Shown here one piece after another: positions 1 to 11,556 of a stretch of DNA of 22,079 nucleotides. The stretch lies in the NCBI GenBank assembly GCA_002751075.1, contig NAOQ01000011.1:285045-307123 (forward strand), in the 5' to 3' direction. The notes beneath the pieces were generated by a model. It did no database searches and was not told where the DNA came from. It worked only from the letters and a program-made list of their open reading frames with translations. Position 1 is the stretch's first letter. Each line of letters opens with the position of its first letter. Source of the DNA: Ichthyophonus hoferi (lineage: Eukaryota; Opisthokonta; Ichthyosporea; Ichthyophonida; Ichthyophonidae). The translations under genes were made by a program, and so were the position numbers.

Positions 1-27
1 TATATATATATATATATATATATATAT
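1..27. repeat. (TA)n microsatellite at the left edge
   Basis: About thirteen uninterrupted TA units run from the window edge to position 27. If the rest of EXO1 lies further left, this array sits in one of its introns or downstream of it. Its full length is unknown because the window cuts it. Confidence 0.95.
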
Positions 28-346
28 GACTCAAACGACAGTGTTGGTCTAAAAGAGAGCAATGGTAGAGAAGATAGAGCGTATATAGGACAGGGCTTGC
101 ATGTGTGTACATATGTAGAGGGGCACAACCTATGTAAACCTAAGTACATAAGTGCTTATATGTATATATAATCAGTGGTTAGGGTGGGTGCAGTGTATAG
201 TCCAATAAAGAGACGTCAGAAAGTACAGAATAACAGATATGTACTGATCACCATAAAGCCATATAAAAAAAAATAAGCAGTATATATGAATACACACTAT
301 ATATGCGAAAGAGAGATGGCCAATCTAGTTAGATCGAAAAGGATAC

Positions 347-3300
347 GGGCCAATGAACACATTCCTAGTTTCATAGGGGAGGTCATCGGGACTCCCTTCC
401 TCTGGAAAGGGGGTAAGGGGACAGCAGGTGCCCGTATCCCTATCATACACCCGTTGGTGGTGGAAGGTGTGCTCGGCCCTCTGGAAGTGAGCTAGGTAGT
501 CGGGGGGAACCACAGCTTGGCCCTTGAGGCGAAGGGCTCGGATCACCTGACAGAAATACAGTGTTGGATAAAACACATGGGCACTAGAGATGATGAGTGT
601 ATATAGGGAGTGGGGGAAATAGAGATGGATGCACAGGCTCAGAGGGCGTGGCCTAGGACTATCCTGTATATACTGCATGGAACTGCACCTATCCCTCTCT
701 CCCCACCCCCACCTAACCCTATACTCTACAGCCCCTTTACTCGCTGGTACAAACCAAATCATGACTGCAATCAAAACATAATAAAAGAGAAGGTAAACTT
801 GTAACATAACAGAACTTAAACAATAGAATCAATAAGCTATCAAATAGTGACAACCATTAAAATCTCATTTTAAAATATCAAACACTAGGATTGGCAATCT
901 AAATAGAGTGCACGTCAGTGTGAGATCGGTATAATGGCCAATAAAAAAAGCCTATTAGTCGAATAAGACGACCATAAACAAATCAATAAGAAATCAAGAT
1001 TGATATTACGACCAATAACAATAGCCTGTCCGTCAACAATTAAAATCACAAGTAAGCCAATAAGAGACCAAAATCCAACAAATAACAAATCAATAATAAA
1101 TTTAAAACTATAAATTTACAACACAGCTCCGGGCATTGCAGTGAAATATTTATATATGGTACACACCATTTTGACGTCATTCTGATTTCTCAGTAGTAGT
1201 TGGTACGCTTTCTTCAGACCTATACCGTGGATAGAAGGTAGATAATCACAACCTAGACCCCGTACGATTGGTTAGAGTCTTATACCTACCGTATATGTCA
1301 ATGTAAATCTCATATAAACAGGGATAGTAAAATAGGTAAGCAGAAAAACAGACAGGGAATCTCTAGAGTTAAAGGTGGGCAAACATTTTAGAATAACTAA
1401 AATATCTGTTTATACACATCTATACATACATAAACGCATATATGGTGACAAAAAGTGATCATCAACTGAGGGAAGGGCGTAGAAAGAGGGAATAAAGCAT
1501 ACCAGACAGAATGCACATTCGGAGAATGCTAAGGTCGTCCCAGGTGGTAAGGTCAACTTCATGCGCTCGCTCCGGATCTTTGAGTTTCTGACGATCAAAG
1601 AATTGGCCTTTACCAGTGGCATCCATTTTGAATAGAATCTGAGCCAGACAGAGAATATGACCGAAGTGAATATAAGAATATGTATGTTTGAATACACAAG
1701 TATGGTATGGTATGTATGCTGACAGGGGGACCACGGTATCATTCCACAGGCCCATCATCTCTAACCCATATAATATCAATACGCCGCATCATACCATATA
1801 ACACTCACAGACCTTGACCCATATCCTGACCTTACTGACCACCCCCACACCTACTTACTCTATCACAACCAAAAGCAATGAGATCGGAGTCCTCTGTAAT
1901 GATGCCCTGTACAGCTCCAGTATGCCATAGGTAGGCCATCTGAGCGTCGGCCTCGTAGGGGGCCACCAGGTAGTCCACGCCCATCTGTTGACACAGCTGC
2001 ACTCCCATCCCCTTTGATCAGGTGTGTGTCGTGCATTGGGCACTATATGATTATATATATACGAAGGGGTGTACACAGGGCAACTGTGCACGCATCTGCA
2101 AGTATGACGTGACAGGAGCACTTAATATAATAGACAGAGCCAGATTCCGCTTGGCTTACTAACCCTCTCTCAGGTCCTATACATAGATGATAGTATAATG
2201 GTAAAATGGTAACGTAACACCAACAAGAGAAAATAAACAATAAAAAAACATTTGAACTGAGTAATAATAGCAAAGGAAAGATGAAAGAAGCCTAAGGAGA
2301 AGGAACTAACATGGACAGATAACTAAATATACTAGAGGAGAGAAGGATGGGAGGAGTTGCACACCTCTATAAGGGAATAAGCGATCTCAGGTGTAATATT
2401 GATGCACTTTTGAAAATATTCATTGGCCTGTTTCTTTTTACCCTCCCTCAGGAGCTGTGCGCCCATTGCTCGGTTTGTTTCTCTCGACCTGCGCAATGTG
2501 TCGTTTTGGTCAGTGTTAATGATTGGTCAACATATGTAACATACAAATTTTAAATAGTTATCAATATATATAGTTTGGTTGTGATTTTTAAGGCATATAA
2601 GTTGCTATCGAAACTGGATATCAATATCTAGAAGAAGATGTAGTTAACCAGTCAGAAAGGCGATTGATATTCAGGTATTAGATTAGTTTGAGTACATAAA
2701 TGTATTTATCTTTTGGAGAGCATAGACTTAGAGTTTTAGGTGGTGGGTAAGTATATCTATATACACGTCCAGTATGTACGCGTCAATGGGAGAAGTGCAG
2801 GAAATGATAAAAGGTTAAGCAATTCACGGAAGAACTAATTAGCTTAAGTAGCAACAAACATGATTGGAGGAATATAACTAAATGAAAGCAAGGTAGATGG
2901 AATATCAACTGTGTAATTTTCTAAATGCTCGTCAATATAAGTGTACTAATAAAAAATAACTAATATTAAAGATAAAATGTGCTTGCTACACCAAAAAAAG
3001 AAAACACCAAGAACACTAACTAGGCTTGTCTTGCTTTATGTTATTTTCAAAACAAAAACAAAAAAGTAAATTTTTAAGTAGTAACAAGAATTTCATTTCA
3101 GTTCCAATTTTAGTTTGAAAATAAAAGCAAATGTTAAAGGAGTAATAAAGACTTAATTTTAATTTTTAAAAAATTAGTAAATATTAGAGTTGGCCAGGAT
3201 ATGGTAGAATACCTGCGGCGCTCTTCCTCAGTGCAGGCCTTAGAGGGTAAGTTCTGTCCGTCAAAGACCATCAGGGGCTTTACCCCGTGTGATAATAACA

Positions 3301-4433
3301 TCTCTATACGACGCCTGGAATAGTTTGTAAAGCTGTTGGGAGGTGAGAGGGAAGCAATGGGTCCGTATGTTACTTTTTATATATGTAAGCTTGCGTGAAT
3401 ATGTATTGGCTTGTACGTATACATATGCTTGAATATATATATCCTGATGCTGTAGGTGTGTATGAGTACAGGCGTATGTGGGCGTGTGTTCACGAGTGTT
3501 TGTGTATTTGTATGCATGATAATGTAAAAAAGTACACATGCATGTACGGTATGCTAAAGAAAAGACAAAAGAAGGAAGATATATGCTCAATCAAAGAACA
3601 AAAGAAAAAACCAACAAAGTATCGTATAATATAAAGATCAAGGTTAAAAAATACTGCAGAATACTTTCTGCTCTAGATTAATTCCATGGGCAACCATTAA
3701 TAAAGGCTGAGTGTATATGTGCGATAAATTTAAATGTCGTGCCAGTTCCTACCATACACCTCCTTGATTATTTACCATCTATCCCTCCATATATAGAGAT
3801 ACTTATTATTATCTCGATTGCAGTTGGGCATCTTAATCTTAATATTTAAAACCACCAATTAATTAATAATTTAATGTCTTTATAGTTGTATAACTGTGGT
3901 GCATATACCACAGTGTGTCATGTGCATTATTTTTGGGGGAGAGGGTAATGTGGCGTGTGGCAATACACGTTCATGTTTTACAACTATTCGCAGTGGTTCA
4001 AGGCCTCCCTATCTTTGCTATAGACACCTACCTAGGAGGAATCTTTCCCTCTAATAACTCAATGGGGCACATATAGGCTGCCTTGTGTAGCCAACAATAC
4101 GAGTCGATAGCCACTGTCTGGCCTTTAAACTCGTCCACGTTCCCATCGGTTATGGAGGACCGCAGAAGGGGGAGGAGACCTACAGGGATATATTCAGAAT
4201 GCCACGACTAAATCCAACGTGCACACACAGTCCCTGACAAATACTAAACAATATAAACAAGATAAATAAACCATCTTGAAGTCTTTGTCAGACTGATAAT
4301 CGTAGTAATAAAACTATAAATATGATGAACAGACACCGTCAACAAAACATTCAACGGCAAACTAGCAAGAAATGCCTAAGGTATTATAACATAATCTTAA
4401 CTATTAACGCTAATACATACCTGAAATCCCCAT
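347..4433 (-). CDS. EXO1: Exonuclease 1 (FEN1/XPG-family 5'-3' exonuclease), C-terminus beyond the window
   Basis: This is a 5'-3' exonuclease and flap nuclease acting in nuclear mismatch repair and double-strand-break end resection. Minus-strand exons: 4433-4421, 4179-4032, 3332-3213, 2488-2365, 1996-1859, 1638-1503, 1252-1167 and 546-347. All have GT/AG borders and all seven junctions keep frame, giving 321 codons plus two bases. The protein opens MGISGLLPLL. The metal-binding acidic residues are present: D30 (AIDSY), D78 (VFDG), E150 and D152 (YEADAQ), D171 and D173 (TEDSD), and D229 (GCDYL). From memory, the first six match human EXO1 numbering exactly. The helix-hairpin-helix GIGLKKA is at 236-242. 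Exon 5 could instead start at 2011, but that adds five residues and breaks this register. The nuclease domain is complete; the mismatch-repair-binding tail is not seen. The last donor (CCC|GTATCC) is weak. Reading on instead gives a stop at 325 and a tail-less protein of about 328 residues. Identity is near certain; the 3' end is uncertain. Confidence 0.93.
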
Positions 4434-4794
4434 AGTATACTGTGAACTATCAGTCGTCTACGCCTTAGTTGCAATGTTTCTGTGTCGGGATAATTATTGA
4501 CGTGGTACCACCCACTCTCTAGATACTTTTTCTTAGGGCCACATGCAGCACTGCCTCCGTTACAATAGCCTTATTACAGGCCAGTCTATTTAAAAAAAGC
4601 ACCTATCATATAGTTTAATTATCATTCTTCGGAGGTTATATAGACCTTTTCCTTTACTTCTGCACCTCTATGACAAAAGCACCAAATGGATACAATAATA
4701 AACAAAAACTAAAACAATAAAAGGCAGTTAGTACACGTTGCATTTTATTTAAAATTTGTGAATACCGCCAATTAAATTAGGCTTAAGATTCAAC

Positions 4795-4803
4795 TTGGCG
4801 CCA
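4795..4803 (-). promoter_or_regulatory. E2F-like site in the EXO1 upstream region
   Basis: TTGGCGCCA occurs about 360 bases before the EXO1 ATG, flanked by CCAAT boxes at 4768 and 4818. It matches seven of eight positions of the E2F/DP consensus TTTSSCGC, and its inner eight bases are a perfect palindrome. E2F control of replication and repair genes is well known in animals and plants. Whether this site is used here is inference. Confidence 0.3.
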
Positions 4804-5516
4804 TAATTAATTCTCATCCAATCACCTAAACATACAATTACTTAGAAATAGCTATTTTATTAGTCATGAGCCAGGGTTATATTTTTATTGGAGAGTTGTG
4901 CTTAAATTTTATTTCACTTGTTTTATTCGTTCATTTACAAACTGTATCACTAGCCTAACTTACCTGAATGGTTAGGAATACTCGATCTTAGATAGGCTCA
5001 TTGACCGTTGAGATCGCCTAAAGAGTATATAAACCTACAAAAACACCAAAATTAATATAGTATTTTGAATTGCCATTGTTTTTTAAAGAAGAATAAACCA
5101 CAATTAAAAAAATAAAAATAAAATATAGTTTTATAGCTTTTAAAGCTTGTCTAACATGTGTGATTATGTATTTATAATGATGCTTTAACAAAAACGCCAT
5201 ATTAGCACAGATCCAATCATATCCTACTTTGCTTTTCCAATAGGAACATACGATCTCTTAAATAGTCAACAAGTAGTAAGGGTAAACTGTGTACGCGGAT
5301 ACAGGATTACACCTAGAATATTGTATGTATGTATCTAAATTCCAAATTATAGTTAGGCTACCCATGGTTTTAGGTAAAAGCTTGTGTATTTTAGCATAAA
5401 TCAAACAGAACCATGAATCAACTTCTGATGGTAGAAGTCTAGACATTTTCAATTTATTACCGGTTGGAATACCAATAATTTATATTTATGTATGCCTTGT
5501 GTGTATGAAGTTATGT

Positions 5517-5650
5517 TTGTGTATAAGCATATATGTATATAATTGGACAATATATATGTATGTATATATGTATGTAGGTATATATTTATATATTTATATG
5601 TGTATGTAGATGTGTAAATATGTATGTAAATATGTAATTGTATGTCTGAA
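5517..5650. repeat. TATG/TATA low-complexity tract
   Basis: This degenerate run is made mostly of TATG, TATA and TGTA words, with units such as ATATGTATGTATATATG repeated imperfectly. It lies in the EXO1-COX15 spacer and looks like a decayed microsatellite. Confidence 0.7.
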
Positions 5651-6215
5651 GAGTGGTATATTAAATATATCTTGACATAGAACCTCTACTGGCAACTACC
5701 AGAGCCATCTGCCTATATTACCTTACAGTTCTGTATGTTTGGCATTATTTAAATTCAAATTTAAACTATTAATACGGTCTAATATATATGTAAGCGTTAT
5801 TTCGGAATAGTCTCGACCAATGTATTTGTTTGTCTTTTATATAAATAAAATAGCTCAATACTTCAACTGCTTAATTACGTTTACTCTCTATATATACATT
5901 TGCCCCTAACTAGTGATACAACAGGTAATACATTATGGCTTTACCAGGCGGTGGTCCGCGGTTCCTCCAATCAGTATTATGTCATATCAAACCAAGGTAT
6001 TCTCTCTTGAAGGTGGGTCACAGACTAAATTGGCATCAATCACTATCGAGGTTGTAGTTAATATAACGGACGAGCAAATAAATTTTCCCTAGAGAAAAAT
6101 GGCTGCAATGGTCATTAATATAAGGGCAGGTGCCTACAATATGCAGACTGGAAGCGTGTGTATAGCACATTTGGTACCCAATTGAATGCTTTGGAGTGTG
6201 CAAATTTCTTGATTC

Positions 6216-9200
6216 ATGCGGAAAGCTAAGGGTGTGAATAACATTGTTTGGATTGGAAGATTAATACAAAGCTATATACAGGCATGTTTAAGTACAGGCA
6301 TATCAACTAGATGCTTAAGCTTAACAATACAGAAGACACGGGGTGGTATTTCAGGTTTGAGGCAGCTGGTGAGTTGTTTAATTTACTTTACTTTTCCCTG
6401 TTGAGATAAATATTTGCGACTGGTTTCCTGCATTTTATTCGCATCTGGAATATCTTTTTTACCTACTTACATTTCTGGCACGGGTGAGTATAATTTCTAA
6501 TAAATAGTAGTGTTAGAAAGTATTTTTTCGTTAAAATGTGTACATCAACATCTGTATGTGCCACACATGCTTGAATTTAGTGGTCATTTTAACGCGAATA
6601 GCTTCTTTATGAACTGTGCTTATTTATTTCAATTAAACTGGCTTACGGTACTTCGTGTGTACGTTCTTTAAACATTGTTGATGCAGTGAATGGTCATTAC
6701 TATGCACATTACACGTTACATTGTGATTACCTACGATGAGTAGGACTGAACAATGATGTACTCTTGAGTAACAACTAAAGAACAGTGATCAAACTATCAG
6801 ACCAATGTGATAACATAGACACCTCAGATCATGCAAATAGCCAAACCTGATAATCTGCTATTTCTTAACTGTGTATTCCTTTCCGCAATGATTCCTTTCC
6901 CAGATACGAATGCGTTTACAGACAACATCAAGAGCAACAATGCCTACCATAAAAAATATCAACCCCAAGATTATTAGAACAATACCAGAACTACCACATC
7001 ATTGGTCCAATGTAATTGGTATATGGAGTCTTGGATGTGCTGCCATGGCTGCAACCATAGTGGTGGTGGGCGGCATCACACGACTTACTGAGTCCGGTCT
7101 GTCCATGGTCCGATGGGAACCTTTATCGGGTATTCGCCCTCCTATTACCCAGGAAGAGTGGGAGGTGGAGTTTGAGCAGTATAAAAAATACCCTGAATAC
7201 AGTCAGTACGTACATCAACGTTCATGTCCTTGCCTACCATGTTTTTATTATACCACACCCTATTTCCTAACACATTGCAGTTCTTATTTCTTTAATCTAC
7301 TCTCTCGCTTGCACTTATATTGGATTTTCTACTTTGCCCCTTGCCTATCATTTAATAGAGACCATAGACATGTTTATTCAATTACTCTCAACCTCTGACT
7401 CGCATGTCTGCACAGCACGCACAAGGGCATTACCATGGAGGAATTCAAGAACATTTTCTTCTGGGAATGGTTTCATCGGGTATTGGGTAGGACCTTAGGT
7501 GCGGTATTTTCCGGGCCGGCCCTTTTTCTCATGACTCGGCCCCAAATTCCAAGATCGATCAAAACCAAACTGGGAGTTATTTCACTTTTAATTGGTGTTC
7601 AAGGAGGCCTTGGGTGGTACATGGTCGTCAGTGGTCTCAAGGAGGACCCTGACCCGTGCGCAGTTACCAGAGTTAGTCAATACCGATTGGCTGCACATCT
7701 AGGGTTGGCCTTCATCCTATTATCGCAGATGTTTACACTTGGCTGCAGTCTTGTTGCTATTCCGAAAATGGTACCTTCCCCTGTGTAATTGTGCAAAGTA
7801 TTATATTTATTTTTGCGGTTCAAACCTGCGCTTAGGCGTTTTTGCTGTATTATTTTTGGTCTGAAATCTAGAATTTTGGTATACAGTATATAGTTTTATA
7901 GGTTCGATTGGTAGCCCTGTGGCTCTGGTTGGAATTAAATAAGAGTAATCTAATTAAATATTTTGGTAAGAATTTCTCATTAATATTCCAAAAATATACA
8001 TATTTTTAGGATTTCAATGTGGGGGGGGGGTTTAGTTAAAATATAAGGAATTTTGGCAAAAAATGGAACAATGGTTCCTCATCTTTAGATTTAATTGAGC
8101 ATGTCCTATAGTCCTTCCTATTAGTTATTTGGTTATTTTTATCTTCGCCTTTCTTTTCATGCACATTCATTTTCACAACGGTGCTTATGCTATCCCTCTT
8201 GTACTCTCTGTAGCGTATTATTGCATAGCAATTTTCATACTTGAACAATTCCACATGGTATACCACATTATTAAATTAAGGCACTGGTGCACTGTAATCT
8301 ATTTTATTTATATGAATTTAGAAAAGATCTTTGTTGAATTCAGATTTCTGAATGATATGATTCAGATCACTGATAAGAAAGCCCTAATCTTACGCCGATA
8401 CGCCTATGGAACCGTGAGTTTAATATTTGTGACAGCTATATCGGGTGAGCTCACTCTGCGCGTTGGGATTAATTTCTTTCCCACTTATTATTGGTCACGA
8501 GTGATATCAACCGTTTAAAACAAATATATTGTATTGGTGGAAAGTAAAGTTTATTGTTACTCGCTTTCATAATAAGCCACCTGGTAGTATAAGATTTTTT
8601 TATGGCACAGTCAAATAAGTGATACAGGGATATTATTGTCAATTTCCAATTGTGCAATAGTATATGCCTGTTGTTCAAGGCTATAGCCGACTATTACAAT
8701 TAGATATAGGATAAAACTGCGTAAAAAAGTTTTCAGGATCCATTTATGCTTTCTATGTATAGCATTATATATACACAGACATGTCTGAACCTAGCATGAG
8801 TTAGTTAGATTACTATACCTAGCTAATTGGATATTTTTCCCACGCTGTATATGTAACTGTGTTTATTTGACAATTATTTATATCCCTTTTTTCTTTTTTT
8901 GGATATCAGTAAATAAAAATATACACATATACATATACTAGGATTTACCAATTATCTTTACACAAAATATTTCCATTTTTTCTCAGTGACCTACTATCTT
9001 TTATGGACGCATAAACTGACCCTGCACCAATCCTTGAACAAGCTTTCTAATTATTTCCATTTATATACTATCATTCATGTCTTGTGTATCTTTTAGTATT
9101 TACACTTTCTGGTTGTCTAATGCCAAATATTATAATTGAGGCCAAATTCAATTCAATATATACATCCAAAACAGGACATTTAATAAAAACAAGCCAACAC

Positions 9201-10465
9201 AGAAAACCACACACGAATATGCTTCTAAATACACTAGATATATTAAATTTAGCCGGATGCTTACTTTTCACAGACCATATTAGTATATTGACCACTTTCC
9301 TTGAACGAACTTGATTAACCAAATAATTATCCCTTGTCAGGGGCATTTGTGGCAGGACTTGACGCAGGACTTGTCTACAACACATTTCCCAAATTTTCCG
9401 ATCGATGGATCCCCGATGATCTAGTAGCTTTGAAGCCTACTATCTATAATTTTACAGAGAATCCCACCACTGTACAGTTTAATCATCGGATATTGGTAAG
9501 TAAGAATAATAAAGATGATAAGGGGAACATGAGTGGCCAGAGAGAATTAGCGTATCATTGGTCACCAATATTTATATTAACTGGCCTGGCAAGCTGGTTT
9601 CACGTGTGGATTGGACTAGTAATTAAGCTTATCTATTACATACCTAAATAGCAACCTTATGACTTTCTACTTTCTTACTAACAACATGAGTTCACTTTAC
9701 TTAATTATGATATAACTGTTTCATACATCTTAACCTGCAGTGACTATTAACTCAATACATACATTAGGGTATGGTCACTGCTGGAATGGTAGCCACCCTA
9801 TGGGGTTTATCGCAACCCGTCAACTTACCAAAGCGACCAAGAATGGCGGTCAACAGCCTACTCGTCATGGCTACTATACAGGTTTGCAGTTCTAGAACTC
9901 CCCTCAGGTGTAACTGCATTTCATGTGAAGCCGTTCTACGATGCTTGTTTCTCCTTTGTTTGATTTATTCGGATTACTAACTATATTACTCTTTCTTTAT
10001 TGTCTTTGTTTGTCATCACCACATACCTACCACACTTTCTGTCGGGATTAAAAATTCGCTCATGTAAAATTCTAAGTATATCCAGCCTCCCATACTTACT
10101 TTTCACCTTGAATTCCAATACAACAATGTTTTGGGCTCTTGTCACTTTTTTTCCACATGACTATTAGACTGCTCTCTTTTGTTGTCATTGTTCTATAGGG
10201 AGGACAGGTAATCCTGTCGTGTAGTCTTTTTTTTTTAACCTAATAGGACCCCTTGTTGATTACCACGGTGAACAAGCAGTAATTAAATACTCTACAGGTT
10301 GCATTGGGCATATCCACACTTCTCAGTTTTGTCCCAGTATCTTTAGCAGCGGCCCACCAGGGAGGGTCGGTATGTTTGTTAACCCTTGGCTTATGGTTCA
10401 TACATGAGCTTAAAGGGATCACCATTAAGGCTGGAATAAAACCCAGCACAATCTTGATAAAATAA
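6216..10465 (+). CDS. COX15: Haem A synthase COX15, mitochondrial inner membrane
   Basis: COX15 oxidises the C8 methyl of haem O to the formyl group of haem A, for cytochrome c oxidase. Exons: 6216-6368, 6904-7205, 7416-7770, 8366-8444, 9341-9495, 9768-9881 and 10298-10465. Phases agree at every junction, giving 441 residues (human, from memory, about 410). An in-frame TGA lies just before the start ATG. The first 79 residues contain no Asp or Glu and many Arg and Lys, as expected of a mitochondrial presequence. Family signatures follow: [64 protein letters not shown] and [13 protein letters not shown]. The four haem-ligand histidines are H172 (EWFHR), H246 (AAHLG), H345 (FNHRIL) and H406 (AAAHQGG). 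The exon 3 donor is ambiguous: AAAATG|GTACCT at 7770 or CCCCT|GTGTAA at 7782 are both in phase and differ by four residues. The gene diverges from EXO1 and converges on the proton ATPase. Identity is certain; exon 1 is a strong inference. Confidence 0.95.
8021..8030. repeat. G10 homopolymer in COX15 intron 3
   Basis: Ten consecutive G residues stand in otherwise AT-rich intron sequence. They are well outside the exon borders and have no evident role. Such runs are prone to length variation and read errors. Confidence 0.9.
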
Positions 10466-10466
10466 A
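10461..10466 (+). terminator. AATAAA overlapping the COX15 stop codon
   Basis: The hexamer AATAAA contains the COX15 stop TAA (10463-10465). If this is the working polyadenylation signal, the 3' UTR would be only about 10-30 bases long. The next AATAAA on this strand is at about 11079, roughly 610 bases further on. The match is exact, but use of this copy is unproven. Confidence 0.4.
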
Positions 10467-11556
10467 ATGAATGCTCAATCGCCCCTTCTTTAATTTACAT
10501 TTATAGTCCTTTCAGACTACGACTTGTTTGAATGATATATTACAATCCATAATACAGAACAGGAAAAATATATGAAATTAGGAACAGGGTAGGTGGGTGC
10601 AAGAATGTCAGGATTGCTTGAGTTTTAATAAGATGGCTCAAAAGGACATGAAGTCATAACTGCAAGAATGAAACAGTTACAAGATGAATTTTCATCTGCT
10701 TATTTATTAAGTGTTGTATATTTTGCAAATGTAGGTTTAAAATATTTATTGCGCATAAAAAATATGTAGGACTATATTAAATTTCCTCAATATAATGAAG
10801 TGTTGATGACATTTGTAATACTATGTTACCATTGCAGTTTTGACATGGTTACACCACTTTGCTTTGAAGGAAATAGAATAGTTCTTTCTATGGTATTAAT
10901 GTATTTAGAACGGGAAAGTTTTTAGTCATATTCAAATAGATTTCAATCGATCGGACTCAATTATAATTACAATTTATTGACAAGTGAATATAGATAGTGT
11001 TTCTCTCAATTTTCTTCATCTTTTTTAGAAGTTCTCCTGCCTAGATTATTTGTAACACTTATTTCCATTTATCTGAATAAAATACATCTGGATTTTAGGG
11101 TTCTCCTATATACAATTAAGCACGTAGTCCATTCTTTTATCTCATTTGGCTTCGTAATCACATTTTAAAAATATTTAACTTAAGAGCAATCCTATTGGCT
11201 TACTTAATTATCGTGTTATTAATTACAACTTACTGATCGCAAATATTTGTTTTTCAATACGACGTTTATCACTAATCATTCCGCATAGTAAAACGACTAC
11301 CATTCCTTAATAATATTTCAATATCTAGGGCATTTTTTTATATATATTTTTATTACATTTTCTAGGTCCAATAACTTGCTTATCTGATGATAACAAATAG
11401 AAAGGTAGTCATGGTTCTAATTCTGTTTCGATTCGTAAGAAAAACTAGCATATAATAATCTAGCAATAAAGTATCTATTTCATTCAAGATTATTGTAGTA
11501 AGGTCCTGTTGATATCAGCAACACAACAAACAACTAAGTACACGGCTTGGCTTAGT
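10466..11556. other. Convergent spacer between COX15 and the ATPase
   Basis: This is about 1.1 kb of AT-rich DNA between two convergent stop codons. It must hold both 3' UTRs. I see no open reading frame of note, no RNA gene and no clear repeat. An AATAAA occurs at about 11079 on the plus strand. No canonical AATAAA is seen for the ATPase on the minus strand in the first 115 bases after its stop. Confidence 0.6.

Larger units (their letters stand above)
4434..6215. other. Divergent spacer between EXO1 and COX15
   Basis: About 1.8 kb separates the EXO1 and COX15 start codons. No coding exon is convincing here: the open frames at 5018-5200 and 5258-5452 (minus) are AT-driven and match nothing known to me. 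The EXO1-proximal side holds CCAAT boxes at 4768-4772 and 4818-4822 and a TGGCGCCA palindrome between them. The middle carries TATG-rich low-complexity DNA (5517-5650). The COX15 side has a TATAAG at about 6119-6124, some 95 bases before the COX15 ATG. Both promoters presumably lie here, but neither start site can be fixed. Confidence 0.6.

Noticed and set aside
325-807. A 160-codon minus-strand frame taken as one exon
   Set aside because: Only the part from 546 downward aligns with EXO1, and a clear acceptor (TTTCTGTCAG) ends just before it. The upstream half is low-complexity intron sequence.
1996-2011. An alternative EXO1 exon 5 acceptor at 2011 (ATCAAAG|GGG)
   Set aside because: It is in phase but adds five residues (GMGVQ) and shifts the active-site residues. 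The acceptor GTGCAG at 1997 gives exact register with the family, so it was preferred.
5018-5452. Two minus-strand frames of 60 and 64 codons in the EXO1-COX15 spacer
   Set aside because: Both are rich in Lys, Ile, Tyr and Phe as expected from AT-rich DNA, lack convincing splice signals, and resemble no family.
6910-7398. An uninterrupted 162-codon frame taken as a complete short protein
   Set aside because: The first part is COX15 exon 2. The rest reads into intron 2 after the GTACGT donor at 7206 and stops there; the family alignment resumes at 7416.
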